Assembly: GCA_037074615.1 (NCBI GenBank)
Contig: CM073550.1
Location: 14,712,001-14,776,000 of the forward strand
Source of the DNA: Leucaena leucocephala
Taxonomy: Eukaryota; Streptophyta; Magnoliopsida; Fabales; Fabaceae
Reading direction: 5' to 3'
DNA length: 64,000 bases
Position numbers and translations under genes: made by a program
The notes under the pieces: model-generated
Told to the model about the DNA's origin: nothing
What the model saw: the letters and a program-made list of their open reading frames with translations, nothing else
The model's database searches: none
Part shown: piece after piece, positions 22,701 through 35,300 of the stretch
Position numbering within the stretch: position 1 is the first letter of the stretch
Layout: every line of letters starts with the position of its first letter

Positions 22701-24180
22701 GTAAATTACCAAAAATTGTATAATTTGATTAAAAGTATGAGAGATGAGAGAGTATAGAAAAGAGAGAGGAGATAAGAGATATGATTGAGAAGAGAGAGGA
22801 GAGAGGGTAGAGAAAAAAGATGGTGTAAGAAAAAGTAAGGGTAAGATAATAATTGAATAATCTATAAGCTCTTTTACTGTTCCAAAAACTAGTTTCAGTA
22901 GGTTATTAAAAATCATGATTTTTGTTAAAATTACTTCTGGACAAATATGATTATTTGTTTAAAATTTTCTAAAACTAACGTTTTGCCCAAAAAAAGCTTT
23001 TTAAACTATGGTGTCAAACACACACTAAGGAAAAATTATGTTTTTCAGACAAAAAATGTGTTAAAAAGTGTTATTTAAGACATTGTTAAAAAAAATACTA
23101 ATTATAACAAGTGCTTATAATAAAAAAAATACTCATTTTTAATAATGGTATAAAAGAAAATCTTTAATATATGCTCCAAATAAGAGAGTGTGGTTTCTTA
23201 TAAGTACGAATAAGAACATCCTACAAAAACAAAATTCTCTTATGAAAAGTATTGGAGGCAGTTTTTTTTTTATATAAATTATAAGAAGGATCCAATTTTT
23301 CTTCTTCCTCTTAGCCTTCTATAATTAAATGGAGACTGATGAAACCAAAAATGAAAGCATCTTTTGTTGTTTTTCAAAAACTAATTGAAACGCATGTAAT
23401 GTCCAAGACGCATGAAATTCACAAGAAAGATAAAATTAAAGGAGGATTTGAGTTGAATGAAAAACTGATATTCTATTCATTAACAAACTGAATCAAAGGA
23501 AGCATGAAGCATCATCACCTGCATCCATGTCTTTTGTGACAATACAACGAAGTCGTCTCTTATATACAGAAGAGCTCCGGATATCACTCCTGCACATAAC
23601 ACCATGAATTTCTTTCACTATCCGAGGCATTTTTTAATCAAATGAGAACATGAAGACACACTTAAGAAATTAAGAGCAAGTTCTCCATGGATGCTTATGG
23701 ACTAGAATAGAGAAGAAGTAGACGTCGTATGAATCAGAAATTGAGAAACAGTAAGAAACTTATTTTCCTTTTCGCAAGCTGAAGATAAACCGAGACGAGG
23801 AACGGTCTACATTTGACGCACACTTCAGCCTTTAATTTATTCAACCTAAATTATATTTAGGCAAAAAAATAATTGATCTCCTCTCAGCAATGAACTCAGA
23901 TTCCAAAGAAACCGGCGGGGGAAAAAACCAGAGGAAGTTATAATGCTTGTGCTGGAAACATGAATCGGCGGCATTGAAGATATCGATTTCAGAATAGAAT
24001 CGAAGTTACTTGATCGGAAAGAAAGAGATTGAGATTGAGGAGCGAACCAGTGTCGTAGCCAAAGAGGAGACCGCCGATTCCAGCAGAGAGGGCGAGTTGA
24101 AGAATGTAAGGGTTCTTGTGAGAGAGAGACAAGCATTCTCGAAAAGCCGAAGCATCGACGTCAGGAACACCTCCTTCCAT
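19716..24180 (-). CDS. Inositol transporter, INT2-like (tandem copy A)
   Basis: An MFS proton/polyol symporter with six predicted exons: 24048-24180, 23519-23589, 21648-21983, 20967-21074, 20286-20879 and 19716-20204, giving 576 residues. All junctions are GT-AG and keep frame. Family marks: SAGIGGLLFGYDTG in TM1 (32-45), GGWGNDRFGRR in loop 2-3 (86-96), PESPRWL after TM6 (207-213), QQFVGINTVMYYSP in TM7 (283-296), PETKG after TM12 (537-541). Between TM9 and TM10 is a Cys-rich extracellular loop (Cys about 381, 395, 398, 405, 408, 420, 431, 443), the plexin-like insertion that marks INT2/3/4-type myo-inositol transporters and separates them from INT1. Likely at the plasma membrane. Residues 58-68 differ from the usual INT sequence here. 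No breaks seen; INT2 versus INT3 is not settled. Confidence 0.92.
22429..23028. mobile_element. MITE family A, copy 2, inside intron 2 of transporter A
   Basis: A foldback-type element of about 600 bp. Left end 'agtgcctgtttgacac' pairs with the right end (reverse complement TTAGTGTGTGTTTGACACC). The two arms remain alignable inward for roughly 200 bp: both contain a 'tattgaaactagttttt(a/g)gaacagtaaaa' type block. The core is purine-rich GAGAG sequence. It accounts for a large part of the difference between intron 2 of copy A (1535 bp) and copy B (761 bp). Confidence 0.7.
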
Positions 24181-24309
24181 GAGCGGAACAATCAAGGGGA
24201 GTGAAACTGTGATTAAATTTGTGTGAATTGATGTAATGGAATTGAAAGAGGGGGTGAGAGAGAAGCAAAGAGGAATAATGTGAAGTGAAGAATGGGGAGG
24301 AGGAAGAGG

Positions 24310-24355
<46 letters not shown>

Positions 24356-24545
24356 GCGTGGCGTCTTCTTAGAGAATATAGAGGGGAGGGGAGGGGAGGG
24401 AGAGAGGGAATCGGAGCAGGAAACAAGGGATGTGAGGTGGTTTGCTTTCATCGAAACACACACAACACATGCCCACGCGCACACAGCACATTCACCGTTT
24501 CGCCTTGACATGATTAACCACTCTCCCTACCCCATTTACTAATTT
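24181..24545 (-). promoter_or_regulatory. Leader and promoter of transporter A, with an AT microsatellite
   Basis: Upstream of the ATG at 24180. An (AT)n run of about 42 bp at 24310-24351 lies about 130 bp upstream of the start codon, at the position where copy B has a regular TATAAATA box relative to its own ATG (about 163-170 bp). It may serve as a TATA region. Between it and the ATG the sense strand is CT-rich; GGGGA repeats follow at 24385-24400. Tyr-Ile reading frames here are microsatellite artefacts. Confidence 0.45.
24310..24351. repeat. (AT)n microsatellite
   Basis: Uninterrupted AT dinucleotide repeat in the upstream region of transporter A; probably polymorphic. Confidence 0.95.
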
Positions 24546-26700
24546 TTACTTCCCTAATAACAATCATCCGTTCATTCTAGAACGGGTTCTCATGTATAAT
24601 TCTCCATTCATTTGGGTCACTCACTAATTCTTAAAGTTTTCGTAGCAAAAAAATCACAACATTGATACAATGATACAAAAAAAAAAACTTGTATAAATCA
24701 GTAGCTACTCCAATGCATGCTTGTGACTTGTGAGAACATCGTTTTCATTTCAATGCTGGCATATTTAATCTTATATGTCACAGCGCTCACACACATGCAA
24801 ACAAAATTCTCACTCCAAAATTTGTTTCTGGCCAAGAGTTTCATCCTAAATTTTTGAATGTGCACTGCTTATTCTTATCGTTAAATCATGATCTATGTAT
24901 CCTTATTGTTTGTCTGTAAACAAAACAAGAGAATTTTTTTAAAAAAAAAAAACAAACAAAACAAATGGATTGTTTTCTTTTTCTTCCCACTTGTTTAAAG
25001 ATAATTTTTTAAGTATTTTTTAAGATATAATGCAATAACTATAAACCTTATCCTATTAGGTAAGATCTCTACTATATAGATTATACGATGCCATTGTGAT
25101 TTATTACAAATTAAATATTTAGATAAATTATTAATAAAAAGATTATGCTTAATAATATCATTGAGTTTTCTCTTTAGTATTTTTCAAACATTTTTACAAG
25201 ATTTCATATCACTCCCACTTATAGGGAACTATTAAATCATTGTATCATTCATTTTGAATGATATACTAATTTTTTAGAATATCTAGCTAGGCAACACTAG
25301 CTTGTGACCTAAGTAGAGGCATTAAGGGGATAAATTGAATTTGAATAAGTAGGTATATACCATTTGTAATCTATGTTGGCTTACTAGGGAAGCATTGTGC
25401 TAGGGCATTACTCCTTCCATTGATTCATATATGTGCATTGAAGTCTTCTTTTTATTTTCTCTCTCATTTTATTTTTTTAAAATATAAATTAATTAATTAA
25501 TTAGTAACTTGGAGGACTTGTGATAGAAATGTTAACGTGTAAATTTAATCAAATTTACATTTAGAAGTGTTAGGTATCTAAAATTGTTTTTGTGAGCAAT
25601 GTTACCACAAAGGTTTTTAAATTGTATTAATATTACCCTAACTAGTAAATTTATTTCAAAACTTTTCACTCGTAAACGTTGGGTTATCTGAAAATTTTTG
25701 TAGATTCAATATCTCCTTAGTCATTATCCAAATTCAGTTTAATAGTTAGTTTGACTAAATATACTAAGTTAACTTCCACGCCATCTACTTCATTTTCTTA
25801 AAACAAAATATCACTATCAGTATACTATACTTAATTTTGATACGTTTTCTAAACATAAAATAGTACAAAAAAATATAGAAGATAACACATGCTATTAGGA
25901 CTCATAATAATTCTTGAAAAGTGTGAATAATACGGTTGATTTTAGAAATAATTATGGACACATAGTAACTTATAAGTATAAAAAGATAATATATGTGATT
26001 ATCATATGTTATCTTTTGAGATATTACCAAAATATAGTCTCCCGAAAATAATATTATAATAATGACAAAATTTGAAACGATTATTTTTTAATTTTTTTGT
26101 CTATAAATATGTCTTGGAGAAAAAAAAATAGATGGCATGTGATGAACAATTTAGCATATTTAACTAAACTGAATCTAGATAATGGTGATTGTAAATTTGA
26201 ATTTAAAAAAAAAAACTTTTGAATATTCAACACTCTTAAATGAAAACTTTTCGAGCAAATTTGTAACTTAATCCAAAATAAAAAATAACATAGATGTTAT
26301 TTCAACATATTGATAAACTAATGGTTAAATTGGTAAATGTTATGACTATATTGTTACAATTTAAAAACTTTCAGGGCAACATTATTCATAAAAAAAAATT
26401 TATATGTACATTGCTCTTGAGTTAGAAACTTTAAGGTAAAATTGCACTTTAATCCATATATAAATCTATATAAATATCTTAATTACTACTGACAATATTT
26501 ATTTAATTATGATATATAGATTCCTTAGAAATTACCTATATATCAGTAGGAATCTCCAGAAAACCAACCTGAATTTGGTAAAAGGATTTCAAAAATCTAA
26601 ATAACTAGTTGAATCATTTGCCTTTATCTATAGCATGTTTTTTGTTATGATCAGGAATTTAGTTAACATATATGTATATTCAGTGTAGAATATTTCGAAT
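24546..26700. other. AT-rich intergenic DNA with a decayed SINE-like tail
   Basis: No genes. At 25028-25145 lies a decayed second copy of the retroposon tail at 13858-13992. The rest is AT-rich and unrecognised. Confidence 0.45.
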
Positions 26701-26770
26701 GAGAAGTGTTAGCTGAGTGGTTCACGTGGCGAAGGGGAAACCATCCGGCCAGGGTTCGAGTCGCAGCGAA
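26701..26770 (+). other. tRNA-like Pol III internal promoter boxes
   Basis: TAGCTGAGTGG (26710-26720) fits the A box and GGTTCGAGTCG (26753-26763) is close to the B box, about 32 bp apart. The stretch between does not fold into a clear full tRNA and no anticodon could be assigned. It marks the left edge of the 2.8-kb unit described next, and could be a SINE-type head or a tRNA relic. Confidence 0.45.
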
Positions 26771-29535
26771 AGCGGAGGTGAATTGTTTTTTTTCTCAGAC
26801 GCGTGAAATTACCATTTTGCCCCTCTGTCTATTTCCACCGAATCCTCTGCTCTTCTTCATCATTTTCTTCTTTCTTCCTGCGAGCCGCGAACAGAGACGG
26901 CAGGCTGCAGCGTGGGAAGGTGCGGGACGGCAGGAGCTCAGCGTGCGGCGTGGGAGAAGAGTACACGGCACGGAGAGTCTCGGTCATCATCTTTATGAAG
27001 CTTTCCGCCCCGCTCTCCTTCTTTTTCTGTCGGCAATGACGCTGCTGTGAGAGGGAGAATGGAAGGCGCAGGAGTGTTGCAAGCTTAGTGAGCTGGGTGC
27101 TAGCGCCAGTGGTTACTTCTTCCGGTAAACCACCCTCGTGGTTGTTGTCGTCGCCGTGTTGCAGCTGTTCGTCACCGTTCTTTGCTACTGTAGCAAGTCT
27201 CTGCTACTGTAGCAAGTCTTCGAATTCAATTTCCAGGTTGCTCTTCGGTGGTCGGCTCTGTGGACGCTGTGAGTAAGCTTCTTAAACCATAATCCATATT
27301 CAAATTCTTTCGTTTCTTTCCAGCTAGTTATCTTGAGCAGTTGAGCTCACTCCGTTCAGTTTGGACTCCGGTGTTCCCCTGTTTTGGGGTGTCATTGTTA
27401 GGACCGACGACTGTTCTCGTCGCTGTCATCTATTGTCACCGTAGCAACTTTATATCTTTGGCATTCTTCTCTGTCGCTGCTTTGCAGTGCTTCGCGGGGA
27501 GGGTGTGTGATCTCTGGGTTTAGGAAAGGAAGGAAGTATGGAAGAATGAAGGATGTTGGAGTTGCATAACCTCCATGGAATTTTAACAGTGCGTGGTATG
27601 TTGTCGGAACTTTCTTCTTCTGTTGTTTGTGGACATTGCTGCTGTGTGTATGAGTATGTTAAGCCATTGTTCTGTTAAGACCGCTGTCCAAAGAAATGAT
27701 TTATGTTACTGTTGGAAACGATTGTATATATGCATGTGTGCTGTCAATGGTTATGAACAATGAGCATTCCTGTCACTTTGTTTCTGTGGATTGTGCACTG
27801 TGTATGCTGCTGAGGTGTGTGCGTGGTTATGTTGACAAAGGAATGAGGTTACGGTTATGAGTTAGAAGAAAGAAGATAAAGGAAATAGAGTTGCTTTTGA
27901 TAGGAATAAGATAATCTGGAAGTATGAAAACTGGAAATGTGTATGTTTCAACCCAGATTACTTTTGGAAGTAACTATATTATGTGTGAAAGCTTGCTGTT
28001 TTGGGAAGAAATGGAGAAGGAGATAATGTGAAATATTTAGAATATTCAAGTATTAACAAGTATTTGTGTAACTTATGGTGATTGGGTTAAATCAAAAGCA
28101 CTATGAGATAAAAGAGCTGAATGTCACTCTTGGATGGAATATGGAATTTAACAGTTTGGAAAAGAAATAAAGATAAGACTTTTAGTGAATGATTATGGCT
28201 GTTTGCAAAGATTGAAACTGTTCAAATTGTGGTTTTTGTCTGTTAGCTCATGGAATGCTTTATTTTCGGGATTTAGGGAAATGAAGGGAGATTGATATTC
28301 TAAAGCTTAGAGCAAGAATAAATTATATTTAGAGAATTCCAGGTGAGTGAATAACGTTCCCTAAAATTTACATTTTTCAAATACATTGTTATTTCAAATG
28401 ATGAATTTCAAATATGGATTTCGGAAAGCAAGTTTTATGAAAGTATGGTTTAAATCGTTAGAAATGATTTTCTCTCGATTAATTTACAAAAGATTACGAT
28501 TATGCATGAAAATGGATAAAGAGGCTTTAGAAAAAGATTTGACAGTGAACTGATGTTATTCATGAAATATTTTTCTGTGAATTGCATATGTTTTTACAGT
28601 AACTTGATTTTGTATATTCATGCTGGGGTAACAGAAATTCAAAGTGACTTTATCAATGATTATGATATTTGAAACGATTGAGATTATGTTATGTGAAAAG
28701 GACCCCACGCATGATAGAAACGTTTTAGGACGGAATACAGAACGCTGGTTGCTAACAGCAGTACTGTTAGTCCTTGGTGCACCTTGGTATTCGAGCTCGA
28801 CAGTTTGTGGCGTAGCCACCAGAATTATTTCGTGGGATTTATTCTCGCGACAGTTTGTGGCGTAGCCACCAGAATTATTTCGTGGGATTTATTCTCGCGA
28901 CAGTTTGTGGCGTAGCCACCAGAATTATTTCGTGGGATTCGTTCTCGCGACAGTTAGTGGCTTCGAGCCACCAGAATGGTTAGTTACCCTCGTGGACTGT
29001 GTGTCCACGTCAGTTTTCGTTCTGTTGAAATCCTACAGAAAGATCATGGTTATGAGAAGATTGTTTTGAATGAGTTATTTGAAACAGTTATTTCATACGG
29101 TTATTTTCCCTGAAACACAAATGTTTACGAAAAGGTTTGCATTAGATTAAGAAGTGTTAAGAAATACATTTTCAACATGATTATGCATTGTTTATTTCCG
29201 CATTCTTTTAAATCATGTTTTTGGGACGTTATTCACGAGTAGATTTTTGGCTTCAGATAGTGCAGGTGACCCTATTTCTCCAGCTGAGCGGTAAAGAGCC
29301 TTGCTGTTGATCCGAAGTTTCGTTTGATAAGAACTACTTTTGATGTAATTGCTTCTTAAGAACTTTTATTATTTTGGAAAGGAAAGTGCTCTGCATGAAC
29401 CTTAGAAAATGTTTGTATGATTTTGAAAAAAATGATATGGAGAAATTAATGGTTTTACTTATAAGGATAGGCTTTCAGAATATGATGTATTCATATTCTG
29501 TGCCGGTCACGGTCCAGAAATAGGGACGTGACATT
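26706..29535 (+). mobile_element. Noncoding repeat-like unit of about 2.8 kb (TE-derived, class uncertain)
   Basis: GC content is visibly higher than in the flanking AT-rich DNA, especially 26880-27530. There is no long ORF. It holds a 19-bp direct repeat (ctgctactgtagcaagtct, about 27184-27220), splice-like GTGAGT motifs (27269, 28343), 50-bp tandem repeats (28801-28979), and ends 'gtgccggtcacggtccagaa' then 'gggacgtgaca', an ending I associate with plant LTR retrotransposon termini. The flanks show no matching target-site duplication, so a solo LTR or a LARD-like element is only a guess. A noncoding host transcript is the alternative. Confidence 0.4.
28801..28979 (+). repeat. 50-bp tandem repeat, 3.6 copies, each with a short hairpin
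   Basis: Units start at 28801, 28851, 28901 and 28951 (last one partial). Each begins CAGTTTGTGGCGTAGCCACC; GTGGC-GTA-GCCAC can form a 5-bp stem. In the fourth unit the sequence changes to GTGGCT-TCG-AGCCAC, which still pairs and is one pair longer. Just downstream CGTGGAC-TGTGT-GTCCACG (about 28992-29010) makes a further 7-bp hairpin. Confidence 0.9.
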
Positions 29536-29576
29536 TTTTGTTTCTAAAAAGGAGCCTATATAACAGTATTGTGGGG

Positions 29577-29610
<34 letters not shown>

Positions 29611-31046
29611 TCCCTTTTTGCTAAATGTGTCCCAAAAAAACATAAAAAATGCAGAATTACAGCTCTCAGTATGTCTCTTTAAAATAGATAAGAATTCTTA
29701 TAAAAGTAACCCTATAATTTCAATTAAGATTATCGTGAGTTATTTACCCCACATTATTCCACCATGTTATGTTGCGACAACCTAATTTGTGCAAATATAT
29801 ATAACTGATTTCTTTCTTTTTTTTTTGTTAATCTTATCGACAGCGAGATTTAAACTCAAGATTTTATAAGTTATAATTTAATTTTTTATTAATTAGATTA
29901 ATTTTTGTTAGTGATTTATGTCTAATTTGTATTAAAACAGTTAAAGCAATTTACAAAAGTGTCCAATTTGTTGATGGTGAAGAATAAATGGAAAAGATGA
30001 GCACTTATGAGAAGTAAAGCACATGAGTAATTAATTTGCGTACCTAATCTTACTTTCCTATTAAAGATGGCAAGATAATTCAATCAAAATTTAATTCAGC
30101 AGAGAAAGCAAGTTTCCGTTACCTGCAGCTAATCCCTTCTAAAGCAATGGCATCATTTTGCTTATTTTGAGGCTTCCTCGTCTTATTCACTAATTTAAAA
30201 AAGATTCCAAGCCATTTAAAAAATTAATGATATCAAAACACCTCATTCTTATCTATTTCATTTATATATCTCAACAAACACTCATTTTTAAAATTAAAAT
30301 AATTTAAAATGTAAAATATCTTCAATTTAGAACTGATAAAATAGGATCAATCCCATTTTACTTTAAAGAAGAGGCAAGTTCAGGCTAACATTTTTAGTCT
30401 GCCCACCTATTTTTTTTTACTTTTTATATTACTATTTATTTTATTTAAATATTACTTTAAATATTTATATTATTAAATACTAATAAAAATAATTATTTAT
30501 TTATTAATATATTTTAACATATTATAATTGATTAATATTATATTAATGTTTATTTATATTTATAGTTATAAAATTTGAAATTTTTTTATAAAAAATATAA
30601 AATTTTAAAAATATAATATTAACAATTTTTTATTATATTAATATAATATTAAAAAAATTATTAAAATTTAAAAATTTTAAAAAAAATATTAAAAAAATAT
30701 GACATTATAAGACAATACGTACTAGGTTATTTTTCTCCCCCCCAAACACACATATATGTATATATAAATTTATTAAATTAATTAATATAATAATTTTTTA
30801 AAGGTTTTAATTATTTTTTTATTTTTTATGTCTTAGATAATATTAATAAAAATAATTTTTAAAAATAATAAATATAAAAAATAAAATTTTCTATTTAAAA
30901 TTAAGATCAATTGTACCATTAATTTTTATTTTAAGGATTTGAAGAATATATTATATTTTTTAATTTTTTACTAATATAATATCCAAACAAAAATATCCTA
31001 GTGAGCGTAGCCAGCTGGGCGAGACATTCCAGCTTTCATGAGAAGT

Positions 31047-31099
<53 letters not shown>

Positions 31100-32302
31100 A
31101 CGACCCGTTTTGTTTTTATGAAAGCTATATAAAATAACCATATCAAATAACTGAAATCTTATAAAAATGTTTAGCAAACATACATACACCACAAAAAAGA
31201 ATTCCATTTAAAAAATCTGAGATGGTTTGGAATTATGATCGCTTCCACCGTCATGATCTTGTGTTTCCTTTGTTTAAACATTGATCTGCACCATGCATTG
31301 AATCGAACGACTATAAATTAATTAGAAATACATACCAAGAGGAAATTATCCAAATTCTAATCCCGAGTCAATAAAGACGAGCTCAATCTGTCGCCTCTCA
31401 TGTGGGACGTGATCTAGCCATGCTTGGGTTGATCCAGTCCCCAATCTACGCTTTTTATCAGCTTGGAAAGGCCTCTGAATATGTTGTCCATGGGCTTAGG
31501 CCCATTTTTCAGCAAATATAATGGGCTGAGAAATGGCCCATATAATACTGATCTTTCTATATAGAGGCCACCTTTCAACCCAATCTGGCCCCTACATAAC
31601 TTCATGGACAAAAATTTTAACCACCATTTAGATATGTGAATGGACATTTGATATTGGAAGAGATGTGAATGAAATCAATGGGTATTTGGGTCTAACGAAA
31701 AGTTAGAATGGGCTAATTCCTGATAATGAAATAAATCAAGGTTCTAATTCCAATTAGGATAGTTGGTTGGTTCCTAATAGAAAAAAAGAATACAATGAGA
31801 GGTACTATTGAAAGTTCGATTGAAAGAAATAAAAAAGTTAAAAGATCATGTATGAAAAAATGAAAAGTAAAGTATAGCTTAAGTTATGTTTTGTGGGGCT
31901 TGATTACTTCTTACTGATATTATGAAATAGAATGTGCCAAGGCTTTCTTTTGGGGATGCCAAAGAAACAAAAGGGAAATAAAAACTTATTTGGCAATTAA
32001 TTATACAAATTTGGTACACATATATGCTTGAATAACTTGCACATCTGATTCCCTTTCAAGCTCTCTCTTTTTAAAATACACAAGAGTTTCAACACAACCT
32101 TATTTCTTGAAATACAAGTAATTGCCGTTTCAAGAGAAAATCAATGCACTAGAACTACGATGCTGCTTTCTACACTAATAATTCTTCCCAACCGAAACCA
32201 TTCTCCATTACACACGGTTTCATATTAAATACACACACAAACACATATAAAGGGAGACACACTGAAGTCAAGTAATCATCATGGCCATATATGATTGAGG
32301 CT
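29536..32302. other. Intergenic DNA between the 2.8-kb unit and transporter B
   Basis: No gene supported. Contains (GT)n-(AT)n at 29577-29610, a long (AT)n run at 31050-31097, AT-rich sequence at 30380-31000, and a group of GGCCCA/TGGGCC/TGGGCT motifs at 31485-31545 with no gene start nearby. 3'UTR of transporter B probably occupies part of 31950-32302. Confidence 0.45.
31050..31097. repeat. (AT)n microsatellite
   Basis: A nearly pure AT dinucleotide repeat of about 48 bp. Confidence 0.95.
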
Positions 32303-35300
32303 TCAATGTTTTACAACTTCTAGAGGCTGAGAACTTCTCTGCCAAAACTTGAAATTAAGATTCCTTCTCTCAAGCATAGCCTCCACCTCCTCCATAGGAA
32401 GGCCTTTAGTTTCAGGGACAAAAATGATGACGAAGATGATGGCCGCGATGGTGATGAAGATGAAGATCATGAAGGTCCAAGAGGTGCCAATGGCGTCTGT
32501 TAAAGACAAGAAGGACTGAGCAACAATGAGGTTGGAGACCCAGTTGGAAGTTGAAGCCATGCCTCCACAGATCCCTCTGTATCTCAGAGGATAGATCTCA
32601 GAATTAACCACCCAAGGCACAGTGCCCATCCCAGGAGAGAAGAAGATGATGTACAATGCAAGCCCTATTAGGGCAAGGAACCCATATTTGCTAGGGCATC
32701 CCCTTGTGTACCATGATCTGTCTTCTTTTCCACACAAGTCCTTTGTGGTGCCATTTGAAATCAAACACGCCCCAGGTAAAAGCTGCACAATAATTCACAT
32801 CATATATGAGAATAATGCTATAATACATATATCATAAACTTACTCTTTTTATTTTTATTATTACCTTGTTTATAATTTAGTTCATAAATTTTAATTTAAT
32901 GTGACTTAATCTTTATAATTTTAGGTTGATCATAACTAGGTCTATAAAATTTGATTCACTATAATTCAGTCCTTATATAAAGTAAATTTTATATATTACT
33001 CTAATTATTTAATATAAAAATTAGTTGATTTTTTTAGATAGATTAAGGAAACTAAATAAATTAGTTAATTATAACTAATACAAAAACTAATTGATTAATT
33101 TATATATATTAATTAATATATAATATGTATTTGTTTAAAATATTAGTTTAATTATAATTAATTTACTTATTTAATTTTATTAATCTATCCGAAAAGTCAA
33201 CTAACTCTTATATTAAAAAATAGATAGAGTAATTAAAATTATAGAAATTAAATTGTAATAAATTAAAGTTCAAGACTAAGTTTCAACTTCATCAAAACAA
33301 TAAAGACTGAATTATATAGAATTGAATTACAACCTAATCAAAATTATATTTACACCTTTTATACAAAAGTAATGTTGAGAAGAGGAAAATGTACCGTATT
33401 AGCCGGTGAAGCACAGAAGCCACACTCAGGAGAAGATCGGAGGCACCTCATGCAATCCCAAGAGGAAGGGTTGAAAGCAGAGGAATAATCAGGGCATGTC
33501 GTATTATTGAAGTGGGAGGTCTCAATGGTACTGACCATTGGGGAGTGAGTGGTAGTCTCATGGAACACAACGGTTAGAACCACGAGAGCCATCACAACAC
33601 CAGACAAGCTCGCCAACAGAAGCTTCTTCCTCCCGGTCCTATCAATGAAGTATATGCTCAGAATCGACCCGAACGCGTTCAATCCGGCCGTGACCAGTGA
33701 TAGAAGAAGTGCTGTTTGGTTGGAAGCGAAACCAGCGAGTTGAACAATGGTGGGACTGTAATACATGACCGTGTTGATACCAACAAATTGCTGGAAGATT
33801 TGGAGTCCCATTCCTGCATATAATCCTCTTCTCACAGTCTTGGTCTTCACCAGCTTCAATATGCTTACTTTTTCTGAAGAACCAGCTTCTCTGGCTTCCA
33901 TTTCAACTGATTCCTTCAAAGCATTGATCTCATCTTCAACTTCATTTGGCGGGTATATCTTCTTCAAGATTGCTTTTCCTTCTTCTTCCTTTCCCTGTTG
34001 TAGACAAACAAAGATAAGTTATTTTTATGGTTATAAGAGTGAAATAATGAAGTGTTTTGAAATAGTGATCGATGAAGGAACCTTCCGAAATAGCCAACGG
34101 GGTGATTCAGGGAGCATTAGCATGAGTATGATCTGTATCAAAGCTGGTGCTGCTGCAACTCCTAACATCCATCTCCATGTTCCTGGTGCCTACGATAACA
34201 AATTTTAAGGCACTAAATTCAATCCTATTCGATGTGAGATTTCTTCGTACTGTTGACTCATATGCTTGAACTCTAAAAATGGAGATTTAGTGAATACCTT
34301 AGTGAAGGCCAAGTTGACCACGTAGGAAAGGAACTGGCCACCTGTGATGAGGAAGCCATTGAGACTAACGAGGGCACCTCGAACTCTGGTAGGAGAAGCT
34401 TCGGAGATGTAGAGAGGGGAAGCCATTGAGGCCATTCCGACGCCGAGGCCGACGAAGACTCGACCGACGAGCAGAATGGCTGGGCTGGGGGCAGCTGCCA
34501 TGATGACAGAGCCGGCGAAGAAGAGGAAATCTGCAAGCAGAATGGCCTTCTTCCTTCCAAATCTATCGTTGATCCATCCTCCTACTGCTGCTCCTACTAT
34601 GGCTCCTGCGAGTGCCACGCTCACTATGGCTTCCTGTCAATGAGGTCAAAATAGTAAGAATCACCAAATACGGTAATTATATCCAATTTATATACTGTTA
34701 TTAGTATATAATATATTTAAATAATTTAATTAAATTATAAAAATTAGTTAAATTAGTTGATATAACATATTTTTTTTTCTAAATTACTATAATCATGTTC
34801 TTTAATTCTATCTCTCTTTATCTTATTTAATTATTATTAAAAAAATATTAATATAAACAATTTAAGATTATATGGGCAGATCTTTAAGAAAATTCAAGTT
34901 TCCTCACACTCACAGCAAAACTCTTTGAATAAAATATGAAAAAAAAAAGGAAATAAAAAAATCAAATGTTTTTAACCGTTCCACTTATTTGTGTCATAAG
35001 CGTTTAGTTTAATATATTAATAATAATAAGATGGGTCTAACCTGGAGTGTCCTAAGGATAAGAGAACGCTAATTTGGAATTATTTGCATAGTAAATAACT
35101 AAGTCAGTATTTTAATAAGACGACGTGAAGTGTTGATACACTGAATTATTATTAACACGCAGATAAATTTAGTTCAAAATTTAAACAGTGAAGTGGAAGA
35201 TGATTAATTTATTAATCCAGTTGTTATCTTGCTTTTATGTTGGTGGCTGTGCTTGGGGCATTGTTGTCCATTAAAAATAGGTGAAATTCACAAGAAAAAC

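Noticed and set aside
24161..24542. Frames rich in Tyr-Ile repeats upstream of transporter A
   Set aside because: They are translations of the (AT)n microsatellite and CT-rich leader.
26706..29532. Complete LTR or solo LTR with TG...CA ends
   Set aside because: TG and CA can be placed at the edges, but the 5-bp flanks (AGAAG versus TTTTT) do not match, so the borders are unproven.
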